Positions 20,972 through 31,575 are shown, numbered from the stretch's first letter. The stretch is DNA of 64,000 bases from Orientallactaga sibirica (GCA_036365145.1 JAEOAD010002238.1:1-64000), one strand, 5' to 3'. Program-made: numbers and translations. Notes: generated by a model from the sequence alone, not told the origin.

Positions 20972-21517
20972 AGATTTTCAAATGTTATTGTAGAGTTCAG
21001 ATAACAAATCTTTGTCTCTCACATATCTAATTTCCTTGTGTAATTAAATCATATGTAATTTAGTAAAGTAAAAATCCTTTTCACCCAGTTCATTAGCAAA
21101 GCTCTGCTTATTTGCTGATCAAAATGTGTATGTATGGAATTTGTTTTTGGGCAGGGATTTTGTAAAATTGATAACTCATCCTTTGGAAAAGCAACTTTAC
21201 CCTGTGAAAAGGCTAAAAAATTCCTGACTTTTGACACTGCAGTTATGCCCAAGGAAATCTATTTTAAAGGCACACCTACAAATGCCTAATTATTTGCATC
21301 CCAGCATGATTTATGAGAGGAAAATGGTACATAAATAAAAATATCCAAGAGATAAGTTATCACAGGCTCATTTTATGAAATATTGCACATTGTGATTTTA
21401 TTTATTGTGTTGAAAGACATTATGGATATATTACCTGGAGGATTGGGGACTATTTCATATGAGCAGAGAATCTGACAGAGAACATGTCAGTCTGGCTTGA
21501 GTGTTGCTTTAAGGTTA
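20972..21517. other. Stretch without recognised features
   Basis: AT-rich and unique-looking; no gene is supportable. Confidence 0.4.
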
Positions 21518-21658
21518 GCAGCATGCTGGCTGGAGAGATGGCTTGCCTGCAAAGGCAAAGAACCCAGGTTCAATTCCCCAGAACCCATGTAAGCCAGATG
21601 CACATGGTGTTGCTTGTGTCTGGAGGTCATTTGCAGTGGCCAGACGTCCTGGTGTACC

Positions 21659-21700
<42 letters not shown>

Positions 21701-22097
21701 CTCTCCCTCTTTCTTTCTCTCAAATAAATAAATAAAAATGAAAACAAAAAAGGCTGAAGGAGATAAACACAGAGAACATCCAACTCCAAGTAAGCCAGAT
21801 ACCCAGAGACACAGAGGCTCCCAAAACCTCATCACTGAAACAGAACTAAAGTGACCCCAATGTGGCTCAGGGAAACTGAAAGATAGAGTCACAAGTTGGG
21901 GCATTATGCACAGAGACTGGGGCCTATCCCCAGAACTCTTGAGCAAACTCACAATGCACGATCCACATTCCCCACTGATGAGAGTCCCTTTGAAAGTGGG
22001 AGGACAGGGATGAGGACAATGGAACCAATACTATGAATGTAAAATCAGAATAATATAAATAGAAAAAAAAAAAAAAGAAAGAAAAGATTGCAGCATG
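21518..22097 (+). mobile_element. Apparent SINE/L1 3'-end chimera with target-site duplication
   Basis: A full short-form SINE (21528-21743, with (TC)n 21662-21696 and an AAATAAATAAATAAAAATG tail) is directly followed by a 5'-truncated L1 3'UTR in the same orientation (21750-22060) and a poly(A) (22061-22087). GCAGCATG occurs just before the SINE (21518-21525) and just after the poly(A) (22090-22097), within AGGTTAGCAGCATGCTG and AGATTGCAGCATGATG. A single insertion of both parts is therefore plausible; two separate insertions is the alternative. Confidence 0.65.
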
Positions 22098-22270
22098 ATG
22101 CACTGAAGATCCCTGTCATCAGTCTTTCTGGATATTGTTCCTTTGAAAGAGAAAATATGGGAGAACTGTCTGTTGACACTTGACAGTAGGGGTCACCCTC
22201 AATCATATAAGCACAAAGTAATGGAGGACTGAACCCCCAGGCACAATGAACCTTCCTCAAACTTAGCCCC

Positions 22271-22878
22271 TGTGGTGATTTGAATGTATTTATCCCCAAT
22301 AGATTCAGGAGTTTATTAAAGCTTGTCATTTATGGATTGAGAGATGGCTTATGGGTAAAGGCATTTACCTGTGAAGCCTGAGGACCCATTCCCCCCATCC
22401 CATGTAAACCAAACTGATGCATGCATCCGGAGTTTGTTTGCAGTGGCTGGAGACCCTAGTGTCTCTCTCTTTCTTTCTGTCTCTCTGTATCTGTCTGCTT
22501 AAAATAAATAAGTGAATAAATAAAATGTATATATTTTTAAAAGCTTGTAAATTAGATCTCCAGCCACCATGGTGGAGAAGGTGTCATGGAGAGCAGATCC
22601 TGGGGTCCAGCCCTAAGGTATTAGTGGGGCCAGATCTGATTTCCAGCTTAAAGGTATGCAGAGTGCTTGACTTCTGCCTGGGGTTCCCCATGTGTACTTG
22701 CTTATGGTACTGGCAGTGGTATTTCTCTATGTGTGGACCTGTGATAGGGGGCCAGATTCTTCTGCCATGATGGAACTTCCCCTGGATCTGTAAGCTTCAA
22801 ATAAATCCTGATCCTCTCATAACCTTTGTCTGGTCTGGAGGATCATTGCAGGAGCATGAAGCTGATTACGATAGCCCC
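22271..22878 (+). mobile_element. Solo LTR resembling ERVL-MaLR (ORR1-like), split by a SINE
   Basis: It starts TGTGGTGATTTGAATGTATT, typical of MaLR LTR 5' ends. A SINE interrupts it at about 22331-22540. It resumes with ATCTCCAGCCACCATGG, then GCCATGATGGAACTTCCCC and the polyadenylation motif AATAAA near 22801, and fades out at GAAGCTGATTACGATA. No internal retroviral sequence is next to it, so it is a solo LTR. The family assignment is from memory. Confidence 0.6.
22331..22540 (+). mobile_element. tRNA-derived SINE inside the LTR
   Basis: GATTGAGAGATGGCTTATGGG head and an AAATAAATAAGTGAATAAAT tail. AAAGCTTGT flanks both sides (about 22317-22325 and 22541-22549), a clean target-site duplication showing that it inserted after the LTR. 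Confidence 0.88.
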
Positions 22879-23089
22879 ACTGAAGTGTTAGCTTGGCCAG
22901 CATGAAGTCTATGTTCAAATCCATCCTCAGACATTAGCATATGAGACATGTGAGACAGACAGTCAAGTCAATATAGGCTTCTGTCCTTTTATCCCCACAT
23001 CCTCAATAATATGCCTTCAGAGAGGCACAGATCACGGGTGAATGACAGCCACATGTCATCACCTTTTGGTTCAAAATTAGTGGTGACCA

Positions 23090-23205
23090 TTTGGGAGGCA
23101 GAGGTAGGAAGATTGTGGCCATGATTTTGAGGCCAGTCTGAGACCACATAGTGAATTCCAGGTCAGCCTGGGCTAGAGCCAGAACCTACCTTGAAGAAAC
23201 AAACA
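23090..23205 (+). mobile_element. B1-like SINE, 5' truncated
   Basis: TTTGGGAGGCAGAGGTAGG to ACCTTGAAGAAACAAACAAAC. Confidence 0.88.
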
Positions 23206-23267
23206 AACAAAAAAAAATAGCAGTGACAGCACAGTAGATGTGAGAAGTGACAGAGAGAAATTAACAT

Positions 23268-23460
23268 ACGTTCATGGAATTTATGGAAAAGAAAAGGAGT
23301 TACTTCCCATTGCCATGACAAAATAACTGACAGAAGCAACTTAAGGAATGAGAAGATGGATCCTGGGTCACAGTTGTAGAGGAGGCAGTCTGTCATGGTG
23401 GGAAAGGCATGGTGGCAGAGGCAGGAAGCCAACAGTGTGGTGGGTTTAACTAATATAGGG
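23268..23460 (-). repeat. Fragment of a rodent interspersed repeat (family uncertain)
   Basis: TTGCCATGACAAAATAACTGAC, GCAACTTAAGGAATGAG and CAGTCTGTCATGGTGGGAAAGG resemble a common rodent medium-copy repeat. A similar start is at 24652-24722, and other parts lie at 45590-45712 and 60400-60710. I could not name the family with confidence; orientation is uncertain. Confidence 0.4.
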
Positions 23461-23486
23461 AAGTTTCCAGGGGCATTTTGTTTGTT

Positions 23487-23566
23487 ATGGTTTTGGATTT
23501 TTGAGGTAGGGTCTTGCTCCAGTCAGGCATGTAAGTCTCAGGCTTGAGAGTCATGATCCTCACCTC
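23487..23566 (-). mobile_element. B1-like SINE fragment (minus)
   Basis: TTTTTGAGGTAGGGTCTTGC and GAGAGTCATGATCCTCACCTC with the middle deleted. Confidence 0.65.
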
Positions 23567-23764
23567 TTCTTATTAAAACAACTCCCACTTCAGGGTATTT
23601 TGCAAGAGATGATATTAGGAGAAACAGTGATGAACTGCATGTGTCTCACAGGAGATATTTTGTCTGTATCTGTGGTCATATTTGATTTGATTGTCATAAC
23701 TGGAGAACAGCTACTGACATGTCACTCATTGAGACTTCATCTTCTTCTTTTATTTATTTATTTA

Positions 23765-23905
23765 TTTTTTTGGTTTTTCGAGGTAGGGTCTCACTCTGGC
23801 CCAAGCTGACCTGGAATTCACTATGTAGTCTCAGGGTGGATGTTCATGGTGATCCTCCTACCTCTGTCTCCCAGGTGCTGGGAAGGCGTGTGCCACCATG
23901 AGGAC
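23765..23905 (-). mobile_element. B1-like SINE (minus)
   Basis: TTTTCGAGGTAGGGTCTCAC, GAATTCACTATGTAGTCTCAG and GTGCTGGGAAGGCGTGTGCC. It sits on a TTTATTTA run. Confidence 0.92.
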
Positions 23906-24084
23906 CTATGTTTGATCTTCTTATAAACAACCTTCAATGCTAAAGCCAGAACTGCACAAGTGACACATTCCCATCTTGAGTTCATTTGCAAAGAAAATAT
24001 TGAGGGGACCAGTGGGTGTTGCCTACAAAGTCCATTCTCAATAAAGCCAGATGCACAAGGTGACACATTTTCTTGAGTTCATCA

Positions 24085-24115
<31 letters not shown>

Positions 24116-24404
24116 ATGAGCCAGCAAAATATTACATATTTCCAATCACTTTAAGTGCTTATCCTAAATTCAGCTAGAGAGGAGCTGCTTTGGTCTCTAG
24201 GGAAGCTTGCAATGTCTGGAGTTATTTTTGGCTCTTTTGACTAAGCAGTGCCCACCCCATGAAAAGCAGACCCTGAGAACCTACCCAGCCTCCCACACTG
24301 CACAGTGCAGTCCTCACCATAGTCATCTTGGTCCCCAAATGCCATGAACGTACAGGTCATGAACCTCTACTCCAAAAAGATGACATTATGTACAATAGTT
24401 GTAT
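23906..24404. other. Mostly unrecognised, with a SINE tail remnant
   Basis: 23960-24115 holds SINE-like remnants (AAAGCCAGATGCACAAGG, TTGAGTTCAT) ending in a perfect (AAAT)n run at about 24082-24117. The rest, to 24404, is unique-looking with no gene. Confidence 0.5.
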
Positions 24405-24554
24405 TATTTTTTTCATGGTAGGTACTCGCTCTGTAGCAGGCTAACCTGGAATTCACTCTGTAGTGTTAGGCTGGCCTTGAACTCATGGTCATGATCCTTC
24501 TACCTTAGCCTCCCCAGTATTGGGATTAAAGGTATGCACCACCACACCTGGCAG
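24405..24554 (-). mobile_element. B1-like SINE (minus)
   Basis: CATGGTAGGTACTCGCTCTG, GGCCTTGAACTCATGGTCATG and GGATTAAAGGTATGCACC. Confidence 0.9.
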
Positions 24555-24651
24555 ATTGTTTTCTACATGGGTGTGGTATGCATTCATGTATGTATACATG
24601 TGGGCATGTGTATGTTTTTGTGTGTGTGGAGGCCAGGTGTCTACATTAGGT

Positions 24652-24722
24652 GTTGTATCAGTTACTTTTTCATTGCTATGACAAAACAAATGCCTGATAA
24701 AAGCAAGTTAAAGAACAAAATG
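24652..24722 (+). repeat. Fragment of the same uncertain rodent repeat as at 23268
   Basis: GTATCAGTTACTTTTTCATTG followed by CTATGACAAAACAAATGCC and AAAGCAAGTTAAAGAACA. Confidence 0.45.
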
Positions 24723-24751
24723 TGAAAAAAAGAATAAAAATGTTTCTTCTG

Positions 24752-24980
24752 GGGGCTGGTTAGATTGCTCAGTGGTTAAGGTGCTGGCCTGGGAAGCCTA
24801 AGGACCCAGGATCGATTCCTAAGGACACACATAAGCCAGATGTACAAGGTGGTACATGTGTCTGCAGTCCATTTACAATGGTTGGAGGTCCTGGTCTGCC
24901 CTTTCTCTCTATCTCTCTGTCTCTCTCTCTCTCTCTTTCTCCCTCTCCCTTTCTCTCTCAAATAAATAATGAAAAAATTA
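24752..24980 (+). mobile_element. tRNA-derived SINE
   Basis: GGGGCTGGTTAGATTGCTCAG head, GGATCGATTCC box B-like, long CT tract and a TCAAATAAATAATG tail. Confidence 0.93.
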
Positions 24981-25127
24981 AAATATTATTACAGTTCCCA
25001 ACTCCAGCAGTCTTCAGAAAAACACAGAAGAGTAAAGAATCCCTCAGTCATTTGTTAAATACCCAGTACTGCTAGGAAGTTGATTTTATTTATTTTGATT
25101 TATTGTTTAATTAGTCTTTTAAACATT

Positions 25128-25174
<47 letters not shown>

Positions 25175-25378
25175 TATGAGAGAGAGAGAGAGAATTGGTG
25201 TGCCAGGGTCTCAGCCACTGCAATTGAACTCCAGATACTTGTGCCACTAGTGGGCATCTGCAAACTTGCGCTATACCTCACCTTTGTGCATCTGGCTTAT
25301 GTGACATGTGGAGAGTCAAACACGGGTCCTTCGGCCTTGCAGAGAAACACCTTAACCGCTAATCCATGTCCCCAGCCC
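25128..25378 (-). mobile_element. tRNA-derived SINE (minus) with (TTTA)n tail
   Basis: About 48 bp of pure TTTA repeats, GAGAGAGAGAGAGAATTGG, a middle-insert block, and CTAATCCATGTCCCCAGCCC head complement. Confidence 0.92.
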
Positions 25379-25584
25379 TTTTAATGACACTTTTAATCAC
25401 CAAAGGCTGTGATTAAAAATGTTGGCATTCAAATAACTAACTGGGCTTTCTGCATTCTTCTCCTCTTGATGACTGAGGAAATGTGAATTCCAAGAATTTT
25501 TTAAAATTTAAGAACCAACATGGACTGAGTGTTGTTACATTATGTCATTATGTTATTTGCAAATTAGGATTTTTCTCTTTTTTG

Positions 25585-25700
25585 TTTTGTTTTTTGAGGT
25601 AGGGTCTCACTCTAGCCCAGGCTGACCTGAAATTCACTATTGTACCCTCAAGTTGGCCTTGAACTCATGGAGATCCTCCTATCTCTGCACAAAGAACTGG
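25585..25700 (-). mobile_element. B1-like SINE (minus), 5' part missing
   Basis: TTTTTTGAGGTAGGGTCTCAC to TTGAACTCATGGAGATCCTCC. Confidence 0.9.
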
Positions 25701-25730
25701 CCACTGTCTCTTCAAAACCAGTGTACTCAG

Positions 25731-25955
25731 GGCTGGAGAGATAGCTCAGTGGTTAAGGCACTTCCCTGTGAAGCCTAAGAACCCATGTTTGAATCTCCAA
25801 GTCCCACATAATCCACATACACAGTGACACAAGCACACCATGTTGTACAAGCACACAAGGAGGTGCACACATCTGGAGTTCATTTGCAGTGGTTAAAGGC
25901 CCTGGAATGCGCATTCTGTCTCTTTCTTCCTCTCTCTAAATAAATAAAAATTAAA
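25731..25955 (+). mobile_element. tRNA-derived SINE, middle-insert form
   Basis: GGGCTGGAGAGATAGCTCAG head, GTGACACAAGCACACC insert and a TAAATAAATAAAAATT tail. Confidence 0.92.
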
Positions 25956-26418
25956 ATCCCCAACATACCCGAAACAACTAGGTCTCAGCTTCAGTGTGGT
26001 ATTTTGGGAGATAAATGCTGCATTGTGGTAATTAAAAGGATCCTTAATGAACCATCAACTAAATTTTTAAGTGAGATAATCAGTTTTAAAAGGAGTTATT
26101 TTGACTTTGTTTTTAAACAGATGCTTCAGAAAAAATCTATTTTAAAATTAAATTATTTCACCACTTGTAAAAATGTATTTTGGATTTGCTGAATTTGGTA
26201 ACATTGTTTTACCTACTGTTGTACTTTCACAGGTTAGTGGCTTTTAGTTTCCTAAAGAGAAAAAAAATGCATTTTTACTACAAAGCATTTTTGTACGGTC
26301 AGGTTGTTTTTTTTTTTTTTCCTGTTTAGGAAAACCTGAAGACTAATTGTCGGTAGTTTTACAGAATAAATGTGGATTTGATAAACTAGTGCCTATGATT
26401 GTAACCTATGTTTGATAT
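25956..26418. other. Stretch without recognised features
   Basis: AT-rich, unique-looking. It has a 62-codon ORF (26004-26192) with no recognisable domain and no supporting context. Confidence 0.4.
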
Positions 26419-26592
26419 ATAGAGAAAGAGGCAGATAGAGAGAGATAATAGGCATGCCAGGGCCTCCAGTCACTGCAAACAAACTCCAGACACATGTGCC
26501 CCCTTGTTCATCTGGCTTACATGGGTCCTGGGGAATTGAACTGGAGTCCTTAGGCTTCGCAGGCAAATGCCTTAACTGCTAAGCAATTTCCA
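26419..26592 (-). mobile_element. tRNA-derived SINE (minus)
   Basis: AATAGGCATGCCAGGGCCTCC body and AACTGCTAAGCAATTTCCAC head complement. Confidence 0.9.
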
Positions 26593-26667
26593 CAAATCTG
26601 AATGTTATTTTTTGTTAGTGTGTCAATAAAGGTTTAAAGAATTGGAAAGATATAAATATTTTTTTTT

Positions 26668-26828
26668 GTTTTTTATTTTTCTAGGTACAGACTCACTCTA
26701 GCCCAGGCTGACCTGGAATTACGAATTCACTATGTAGTCTCAGGTTGGCCTCAAACTCACAGCCACAATCCAAATACCTCTGCCTCCCCTGTGGTGGGAT
26801 TAAAGGTATGTGCCACCACGCTCAGCAA
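26668..26828 (-). mobile_element. B1-like SINE (minus)
   Basis: CTCACTCTAGCCCAGGCTGAC, ACTATGTAGTCTCAGGTTGG and GGGATTAAAGGTATGTGCC. Confidence 0.92.
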
Positions 26829-26978
26829 TAGTCTTAACTCAAGCATTTGCTCAATCACTTTTCTACAGAATTTGTTTGTACAATATGAAATACTCGCTGA
26901 AGGGTTGATGTATTTCAGGTTTCATACCCTAGAAATCACATTTTTTGTAAAACGGGACCATTCATAATTGTCAGATAC

Positions 26979-27130
26979 TTTTTTTTTTTTTAATTTGAGG
27001 GAGAGACAGAGAGAGAGAGAGAGAGAGGAAGAGGCAGAGAGAGAATGGGTGCTACAGGGCTTCTCAGTAGCTGTAGAATGATGCCCCCTTAGAATAATGC
27101 AACACACTTGTGTCATTCAATTTGGGACCT
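26979..27130 (-). mobile_element. Degenerate tRNA-SINE tail half (minus)
   Basis: T-run, then GAGAGACAGAGAGAGAGAG and GAGAGAATGGGTGCTACAGG; the head is missing. Confidence 0.6.
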
Positions 27131-27471
27131 TTTCATTCAGGTGTTACAGGGTGTCCAGTTTTGAGAAGAAGATTTTGGTATTTTACTTTTATCAAAAAAA
27201 GTTGGAAAGAAAATTTGCATGTGAACCCTGATGTTTTTATGAGCTCAACTTGAATAATCTAGACATTGCATGTTTCAATTTACTTTTCATTCAAAAAGGT
27301 GTCCACAGCATGGATTTCCATTATTTTTATTATTAAATTGATTTAAAAAAAGAAGAAAAAGAAACCTTTGTAACATACATTCTCTACAAGGATAATTCAA
27401 AATCTGTTGCATTGGTTAATGAGAACATGGACAGAAATATATCTTCTGAGTACTCAGTAATTTAAAAATAT

Positions 27472-27648
27472 GATGGCTATAGAGATGACTTTGCTGTGAA
27501 GGTGCTTGCCTGTGAAGCCCAAGGACCCATGTTCAAATCTCCAGGTCCCACATAAGCCAGACACATAGTGATGTAACTTCATAATGTCTAGGGACCATTG
27601 TAAAGAAACAAATAAATACATGGATATTTAAATAAATAAATAAATGAA
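27472..27648 (+). mobile_element. tRNA-derived SINE, internally shortened
   Basis: GATGGCTATAGAGATGACTTT head, TTCAAATCTCCAGGTCCC box B area and AAATAAATAAATAAATG tail. Confidence 0.82.
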
Positions 27649-27716
27649 ACCTTTGATCTTGGATATTACTGAACTGTGAGCTAATGAAACCTTCTTTTTA
27701 TAAATACACCAATTTG

Positions 27717-27907
27717 GGCTGGAGAGATGGCAGGGGGTTGCGCCTGCCTCCTAAGCCTAAGAACACTGGTTCCAATCTCCAGGTCCCACGTTTAGCCAGA
27801 TGCACAGTGGCACAAGTGTGTGCAATGCCTCACTTGAACACAAGGGGGCGCACACATCTGGATTTCATCACAACAGCTGAAACACTGCTGGCACACCCAT
27901 CTCTGTC

Positions 27908-27945
<38 letters not shown>

Positions 27946-27985
27946 CTCTCTCAAAAAAAAATAATGAAAAAATAAAAATAAAAAG
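27717..27985 (+). mobile_element. tRNA-derived SINE, long form
   Basis: GGGCTGGAGAGATGGCAGGGG head, CACAAGGGGGCGCACACATC central block, CAACAGCTGAAACACTGC body and a CTCTC tail with A-run. Confidence 0.92.
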
Positions 27986-28007
27986 TTTCAAAAAATACAC
28001 CAATTTG

Positions 28008-28230
28008 AGCTGAAGAGATGGTTTAGTGGTTAAGGTATTTGCCTGTGAAGTCTAAGGATCCATGTTTCTGACTCTCCAGATCCCACATAAGCTAGATGCA
28101 CAAGGTGAGGCAAGCACAAGGTCACACATACCCATTAGGTGGTGCATCTGGAGTTAATTACAGTGGCTGAGGCCCTGGCATGCCAGTTGTTCTAATGTCC
28201 CTCTCTCTCTGCCTCTGTCTCTAAAAACAA
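28008..28230 (+). mobile_element. tRNA-derived SINE, middle-insert form
   Basis: GAGCTGAAGAGATGGTTTAG head, GGTGAGGCAAGCACAAGG insert and a CTCTGCCTCTGTCTC tail. Confidence 0.9.
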
Positions 28231-28240
28231 TGTGTCAATT

Positions 28241-28440
28241 TGGGATGGAGAGATAGCATAGCAGTTAAGGTGCTTACCTGTGAAGCCTAAGGACTCATGT
28301 TCAACTCTCCAGATCCCACATAAGACAGACACACAGTGACACAAGTGTGCAACATTGCATAAAGTGTCATATGCATCTGGAGTTCAATTACAATGGCTGG
28401 GGCCTTGGTGTGCCAATTTCCCTTTCTCCTCATAAGAAGA
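28241..28440 (+). mobile_element. tRNA-derived SINE
   Basis: GGGATGGAGAGATAGCATAG head, GACACAAGTGTGCAACATTGC insert and a CCCTTTCTCC tail. Confidence 0.88.
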
Positions 28441-28525
28441 AAATAGCCAGTCTGTTGGGCTTGCTTAAAATAAATACCCTAATTCTCACTCTCTCATAAA
28501 AACTTATTTTAAAAATGGCTGGAGA

Positions 28526-28745
28526 GCTGGAAAGATTGCTTAGTGGTTAAGGCACATGCCTGAGAGCCTAAGGACTCTCTAGATCCCATGTAAACCAGAA
28601 ACACAAGATGACACAAGCACACAAGGTTATGCACTTGCACAAGATGGCTCATACGTCTGGAGTTTGATTTCAGTGGCGGAGGCCCTGGTGCTCCAAGTCT
28701 CTCTCTCTCTATCTCAGTATGTCTGTCTCTTGCTCTCACAAAAAT
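28526..28745 (+). mobile_element. tRNA-derived SINE
   Basis: GCTGGAAAGATTGCTTAGTGG head, GATGACACAAGCACACAAGG insert and a CTCTCTC...CTCTCACAAAAA tail. Confidence 0.9.
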
Positions 28746-29241
28746 TTACCAAAAAGTATATATTATCTAACCTTAGGTATTTTTGCTTATCAAAAGTAAA
28801 TGGAATAAGATAATATGGATCATGGAGTCAGAGAGAATAACATTTTATGCAACAGTTTCTTAACTTACAATATACTATGTCTGTCCAATATCATTGAAAG
28901 CAGAAATCATCATAAACTGAAAGTGGACGGATGACACCTAGTAGTGTAGACACCTTCATGTTGCTGAGATGAACATCCCAACCAGGCACAGTTTATGGAG
29001 GGGAGGGATTCATTTCTAGTGTACAGATCCAGGGAGAAAGTTCCATCAAATGGTGGAAGAATCTGGCTCCCTTTCATACACCCAAGCAGAGTGACACCAC
29101 CAAACATCCAGCACCACAAGCAAGCAGAGCCAGAGTTCAAAACCTCTCTGCTTATCTTTATGCTGGACTTTAGACACCCCCAGTGACATGCCCGCCTGTA
29201 GTAGGATTCAGCCTGCTAGAGATTAAAGCTGCAAGCTCAAT
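28746..29241. other. Stretch without recognised features
   Basis: Unique-looking. Short ORFs on both strands show no domain. Confidence 0.4.
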
Positions 29242-29243
29242 TT

Positions 29244-29450
29244 TTAAAAATATTTTATTCATTTACTCATTTTTTATTTACTTATATAATAGAGAGAGAA
29301 TGGGAATGCCAGGGCCTCCAGCCACAGCAAAGGAACTCCAAATGCATGTGCCATCTTGTGCATCTGGCTTTACATGGGTACTGGGAAATCAAACCCAGAT
29401 CCTTAGGCTTCACAGGCAAGTGCCTTAACTGCTAAGCCCTCTTTTCAGCC
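29244..29450 (-). mobile_element. tRNA-derived SINE (minus), duplication copy 1
   Basis: AGAGAGAATGGGAATGCCAGG body and CTAAGCCCTCTTTTCAGCC head complement. The same altered head appears at 41034-41225. Confidence 0.92.
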
Positions 29451-29699
29451 ATATGGCAAGACGTTTTAACATTGTACCCACTTTACTGAGTACTTGAACT
29501 CAGGTGTTAACATTTGGACAAGTGATTGATCCATTGATCCATTATCCCTGCACAGACATTTCTTATCATTATAATTACCATTATTATTAAATACTATTAT
29601 TATTTATTACCATTAATGATGACCACAAATATGCCAAAATAGTCCAAAATGACAACTCAGACAATTAATTTGTCAAAAAAAAAAAAAACCCAACATTAT

Positions 29700-29870
29700 A
29701 CTTCCTCATTTACTTGAGAGAAAGAGCAGAAAAAAAAAAACACAGCCTGGTGCTAAACACATGTAACTTTGTGCATCTAGTTTTACCTGGGTGCTGGGGA
29801 ATCTTACCAACCTGGAAGGCTGTGAAAGCAAGTGCCCTTAACTGCTGAGCCATACTCTCAGGCTCCCCAA
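29700..29870 (-). mobile_element. Diverged tRNA-derived SINE (minus), duplication copy 1
   Basis: TTTACTTGAGAGAAAGAGC tail, TTTGTGCATCTAGTTTTACC body and TGCTGAGCCATACTCTCAGG head complement. Its partner is at 41455-41625. Confidence 0.8.
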
Positions 29871-30246
29871 ACACAAAAACCATTTAAATTCAAGTGAAAT
29901 GAGTGCCTGCCTCCATGGATTAACAGGATTTCAAGGGTCAGGCATAGGCATGACATTTGAGTGAATCATGTACGAAAAGCCCGACGGGTGACTCAGATTT
30001 TACTGGAAGTTTTTCCAAGTGAAGGAATGAGTTGAAAGCCTTTGATTAAATAGCAGGAGACTGAGTTCAAGCAGTGGCATTGTCCCTGTCCTCTTTTCTA
30101 GTAGAATTTCCAGCAGCCATGTGAGGAGGAGGGGTTCTTCAGAGAAGCAATGATGGAGAAACTACCAGAAGATCACCAAGAGAGAAGAAAGCTACACATA
30201 TCCTGAAGAAGGAAGGAAAACCCCACAGTTGTTTGATGCTCTTTGA

Positions 30247-30405
30247 CTAGGACATGGTGGTGGCACACACCTTTAATCCCAGCACTGGGGAGGCAGAGGT
30301 AGGGACGTGGCTGTGATTTTGAGGTCAGCCTGAGACTACAGAGTAAATTACAGGTCAGCCTTGGCTAGAATAAGACCCTACCTTGACAAACAAACACAAA
30401 AATGA
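30247..30405 (+). mobile_element. B1-like SINE, duplication copy 1
   Basis: GGACATGGTGGTGGCACACACC, TTTAATCCCAGCACTGGGG and CTACCTTGACAAACAAAC. Its partner is at 42015-42170. Confidence 0.93.
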
Positions 30406-30604
30406 GGACAAAGAACCTTCAGAGACTTTACAGGCATCTTTTTACTCCTCCCTTATTTGAGAGATGCTCTAGATAATGGGCACCAGACTGGCCTCAAACT
30501 CACAGTCCTCCTTCTTTAGTCTCACTACTGTAGGGATTACAAGGGCCCATATCACTATTCCTGGCTATAGGTGGCCCTTGGGGGAACAGGTAGAAGTTCA
30601 GCCC

Positions 30605-30736
30605 TTTGTCATATTTTTTTCTTTTCTGAAAAGGTGGATGCAAGGTCTCATTGCAGCCCATGCAGAAACAGAATTTGCTCTGCAGAAACAGGCTGGATTC
30701 AATCTCACAGCAATTCTCCTGCCTCAGCCTTTCTGA
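30605..30736 (-). mobile_element. Diverged B1/7SL-like fragment (minus), duplication copy 1
   Basis: GCAAGGTCTCATTGCAGCCC and CAATTCTCCTGCCTCAGCC. Its partner is at 42368-42488. Confidence 0.6.
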
Positions 30737-30759
30737 ATGCTTAGATTAAATTTGTGAGC

Positions 30760-31020
30760 CAGAGCTGGAGCTATGGCTTAATGTTTATGGAGCTTGCCTG
30801 TGAGGCCTATGGACCCATGTTTGACTCCCAGATCCCATGTAAGCCATATGCACAAAGGTGAGGCAAGCGCAAGTTTGCACATGCCCACTAGGTGGTACAA
30901 ACGTCTGGAGATCGATTACACTGGCTGAGGCCTTGCTACACCAATTGCTTTTTCTCTCTCTCTCTGTCTTCACCCTCTCTTTCACTCTGTCTAAAATAAA
31001 ACTTTTTTCGAAAAAAGCTA
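30760..31020 (+). mobile_element. tRNA-derived SINE, middle-insert form, duplication copy 1
   Basis: GAGCTGGAGCTATGGCTTAATG head, GGTGAGGCAAGCGCAAG insert and a CTGTCTAAAATAAAAC tail. Its partner is at 42505-42770. Confidence 0.9.
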
Positions 31021-31130
31021 AAAAATTTAAAAATACAAGGCAATTACCTTAAGGGGTGCAATTAAAAAAACCTGACATAATACTCGTTATATGTTTGTCA
31101 CAAATTAATGAAAATGTAAAAAAAAAAAGC

Positions 31131-31309
31131 AGGGCTGTAGAGATGGCTTAGTGTTTATAGCACATGCCTGTGAAGACAAAAGACCAAGGTTCATTTCCCC
31201 AATACCCATGTAACCCAGATGCACAAGGTGGCCCATGCATCTGGAGTTTGTTTCCAGTGGCTGAGGGCCCTGATGCACCCATTTTCTCTGTATATATATA
31301 TATATCTGC

Positions 31310-31343
<34 letters not shown>

Positions 31344-31375
31344 TTTAGTCAACAAAAAAATAAAAAGCTTAAAAA
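31131..31375 (+). mobile_element. tRNA-derived SINE, short form
   Basis: AGGGCTGTAGAGATGGCTTAG head, a TATATATATAT stretch inside the CT tract, and an A-rich tail. Confidence 0.92.
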
Positions 31376-31519
31376 GCAACAAAATTCATCCCTCAATTGA
31401 CCAAAATTCATCACCTCAATTCAAAATGATATGATTAGAAAAAATAGTTCTGGGATAAGGAAACAATGATTTGTGATATTTTAAAATGATATGGTTAGAA
31501 AAATAATGTTGAAAACTTG

Positions 31520-31575
31520 AGGGGCTGGAAGTGGCTCAGTGGTTAAAATTAGTGAAGCCTGATGAAGGGTAGGAA
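31520..31575 (+). mobile_element. tRNA-SINE head fragment
   Basis: GGGGCTGGAAGTGGCTCAGTG then GTGAAGCCTGATGAAGGG; truncated. Confidence 0.6.

Larger units (their letters stand above)
29244..31077 (+). repeat. Direct duplication, copy 1 (about 1.8 kb)
   Basis: It aligns collinearly with 41034-42822 across several repeats and across non-repeat sequence (for example ACATTGTACCCACTTTACTG, AGCAATGATGGAGAA and CAATTACCTTAAGGGGTGC), with scattered substitutions and small indels. Both copies carry the same SINE and B1 insertions at the same relative places, so the block was duplicated after those insertions. Confidence 0.9.
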
